Positions 5,946-6,811 of a stretch of 6,811 bases of DNA are shown in pieces. Every line of letters begins with the position of its first letter. The stretch's first letter is position 1. Under the pieces are notes generated by a model. It did no database searches. It was not told where the DNA came from and saw only the letters and a list, made by a program, of their open reading frames with translations. The stretch comes from CAYLHS01 sp964383535 (lineage in GTDB: Bacteria > Actinomycetota > Acidimicrobiia > Spongiisociales > UBA4744): contig CAYLHS010000100.1 of the NCBI GenBank assembly GCA_964383535.1, positions 1 through 6,811 of the forward strand, read 5' to 3'. The position numbers and the translations under genes were made by a program.

Positions 5946-6287
5946 ATGAGCGTCGAACACAGCTCACAACTCCTCAAAGGCGCACTCGATCTGTGCCTGC
6001 TGGCAGTGATCTCGGAGGAACCGAGCTACGGCTACGAGATGGTCCGCAAGCTCCAGCTCCGAGGGATGGCGCTGGTCAGCGAGGGAAGCATCTATCCCTC
6101 CCTCAGCCGGCTCCAGCGACAAGGGCTCATCGAGGGGTACAAGGTCGCTTCGAGCGAAGGCCCGAAGCGCAAGTACTACCGAATTCGCCCCGAAGGTAGC
6201 GTTCGGCTGGCAGAGTGGAGTGCATCATGGAGAGAACTGGTTCGAGGTGTCGACGCGGTACTGAAAGGAGGTGCCCATGTCAACTGA
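5946..6287 (+). CDS. PadR-family transcriptional regulator (short form)
   Basis: The protein has 113 residues, the size of the short PadR subfamily, which lacks the large C-terminal dimerisation domain. The winged helix-turn-helix is clear: KGALDLCLLAVISEEPSYGYEM opens at residues 11-32 with the GYEM motif at 29-32. The recognition helix region is SEGSIYPSLSRLQRQGLIEG (45-64). The wing contains EGPKRKYYRIRPEG (71-84). A final helix (LAEWSASWRELVRGVDAVL) provides dimer contacts. Known for the family: these proteins repress their own operon and nearby membrane or transport genes, responding to small molecules or envelope stress. The gene overlaps the next ORF by 11 bases, and that product begins with a HAAS-like domain, the usual companion of short PadR proteins. 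A 17-bp palindrome in its promoter suggests autoregulation. The inducer cannot be read from the sequence. Confidence 0.94.
   Translation: MSVEHSSQLLKGALDLCLLAVISEEPSYGYEMVRKLQLRGMALVSEGSIYPSLSRLQRQGLIEGYKVASSEGPKRKYYRIRPEGSVRLAEWSASWRELVRGVDAVLKGGAHVN
6264..6273 (+). promoter_or_regulatory. Strong ribosome binding site for the HAAS-NfeD ORF
   Basis: AAAGGAGGTG lies three bases before the ATG at 6277, inside the end of padR. It is an almost complete match to the 16S 3' end. It fixes a start that overlaps padR by 11 bases and implies translational coupling. Confidence 0.8.
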
Positions 6288-6811
6288 AGTGATCCAGATC
6301 GTCGAAGATTGCGAACGATACTGGATCGAGACAGGGGTGCCTCGACGCGCTGTACATGAGATGAAGACTGAACTCGAGCAGCATCTCAAGCTCGCCGCAG
6401 CCGAGGGCAAGATCCCGGAGGCAGTCGTCGGCCCCGACCTCGCAAGCTTCGCGGAGTCGTGGGCGCAAGAGCAACGCGTCGACGACCTAACGAAAACGTG
6501 GAAGTCGGTGACCAGCAGGCGTCAGAAACAGTCGCGCTTCGGCATCGTGCTGATCCTGGTGCTGGGCATCATCGGCGTGTCTGCCGCCGCATTCAACGGA
6601 GGGAGTAACGAAATGGACAACGAACTGTGGAGGTGGGTTTGGATTGCCGCCGCCTTCGTGTTCGGCGTGGGTGAGGTCTTTACTGCAGGGTTCTTCATCC
6701 TGCCATTCGCCGTCGGCGCCGTCGTCGCGGCAATCCTCGCCTGGCTGAACGTGGCTGTGGGTGTCCAGTGGGCGGCCTTCCTGGTCGTGTCCTTCGTGGC
6801 GCTCATCGGCC
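6277..6811 (+). CDS. HAAS-like membrane protein continuing in frame into an NfeD domain, cut by the window edge
   Basis: 178 codons are visible with no stop. Residues 1-75 are soluble and helical. ELEQHLKLAAAEGKIPEAVVG (about 32-52) followed by FAESWAQE (58-65) resembles the HAAS/DUF1700-type domain that partners short PadR regulators. A basic stretch (SRRQKQSRF) leads into one membrane helix at about 88-106 (GIVLILVLGIIGVSAAAF). After GGSNE, residue 113 is a Met that starts a recognisable NfeD-type region: WRWVWIAAAFVFGVGEVFTAGFF, then PFAVGAVVAAILAWL and a third hydrophobic segment reaching the edge. Such a fusion is not usual. An internal ribosome binding site at 6598-6605 suggests the NfeD part may also, or only, be made separately. 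A one-base change in the G run before it would end the first protein at TAA 6606-6608. Known pairing: the HAAS domain is thought to help PadR control, while NfeD proteins work with flotillin/stomatin-like membrane proteins. Both ideas here are inference. The start at 6277 is firm. Confidence 0.75.
   Translation, partial: MSTEVIQIVEDCERYWIETGVPRRAVHEMKTELEQHLKLAAAEGKIPEAVVGPDLASFAESWAQEQRVDDLTKTWKSVTSRRQKQSRFGIVLILVLGIIGVSAAAFNGGSNEMDNELWRWVWIAAAFVFGVGEVFTAGFFILPFAVGAVVAAILAWLNVAVGVQWAAFLVVSFVALIG
6613..6811 (+). CDS. NfeD-family membrane protein, possible separate start, cut by the window edge
   Basis: This is the alternative reading of the end of the preceding ORF, in the same frame. The ATG at 6613 is preceded by GGAGGGAG (6598-6605) at seven bases, a good ribosome binding site. 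The sequence from MDNELWRWVW onward is what a short NfeD protein normally begins with. About 66 residues are seen, covering the first two membrane helices and most of the third, with the PGFF-like TAGFFILPF turn. The C-terminal OB-fold domain expected in this family would lie beyond the window. Known for the family: NfeD proteins are membrane partners of SPFH (stomatin/flotillin) proteins, often encoded next door, and take part in membrane organisation and quality control. If this start is used, the upstream HAAS part is a separate protein only if a stop exists or a frame error is present; otherwise it would be a shorter isoform. Confidence 0.5.
   Translation, partial: MDNELWRWVWIAAAFVFGVGEVFTAGFFILPFAVGAVVAAILAWLNVAVGVQWAAFLVVSFVALIG

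Noticed and set aside
6522..6806. Minus-strand open frame at the right edge
   Set aside because: It is antisense to the HAAS-NfeD frame and is low-complexity Thr/Ala/Pro-rich, typical of a shadow of membrane helices.
1..6811. CRISPR array, tRNA or rRNA genes, insertion sequences, phage or defence genes
   Set aside because: No regularly spaced repeats, cloverleaf-like segment, transposase or integrase motif was seen; all long frames are accounted for by housekeeping or stress genes.

Overview
The window is high-GC DNA, roughly 60-65% GC by eye, tightly packed with genes. Its gene content and signals suggest an actinobacterium: GTG starts on two of the three minus-strand genes, a likely leaderless gene, a short PadR regulator coupled to a membrane protein, and an actinobacterial-looking ClpB. 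An Acidimicrobiia-like lineage is possible but is only a guess. No insertion sequence, integrase, CRISPR array, tRNA or rRNA gene was seen. It reads as ordinary chromosome rather than an accessory island.

Left part, minus strand (1-1089): a tight three-gene run in the order archease, mscL, rtcB, with gaps of 17 and 18 bases. RtcB is the RNA ligase and archease is its activator, so this is an RNA repair/ligation operon. The unusual point is the large-conductance mechanosensitive channel gene lying between the two partners. rtcB runs off the left edge after 85 codons.

Middle part, plus strand (1249-3117): diverging from archease is a Ycf46-like AAA+ ATPase of 481 residues. It is followed by a small conserved-looking protein of unknown function whose start codon lies exactly where a leaderless transcript would begin. 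The divergent spacer (1090-1248) holds two overlapping, mutually exclusive hairpins. The spacer before clpB (3118-3317) holds a nested inverted-repeat element resembling a REP-type intergenic repeat, then an AT-rich promoter with a perfect extended -10.

Right part, plus strand (3318-6811): a complete ClpB disaggregase of 852 residues, then a separately promoted PadR-family regulator. A 17-bp palindrome covers the -35 box of the PadR promoter and is a good candidate operator. The regulator overlaps by 11 bases an ORF encoding a HAAS-like (PadR-associated) domain plus one membrane helix. That ORF continues in frame, without a stop, into an NfeD-family membrane domain, which has its own good ribosome binding site and start codon. 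It runs off the right edge.

Several genes fit a stress theme: RNA repair, osmotic safety valve, protein disaggregation and envelope quality control. They are separate transcription units, and any functional link between them is inference. I found no clear new system. The best leads are the HAAS-NfeD junction, the mscL insertion in the archease-rtcB operon, and the Ycf46-like ATPase with its small unknown neighbour.
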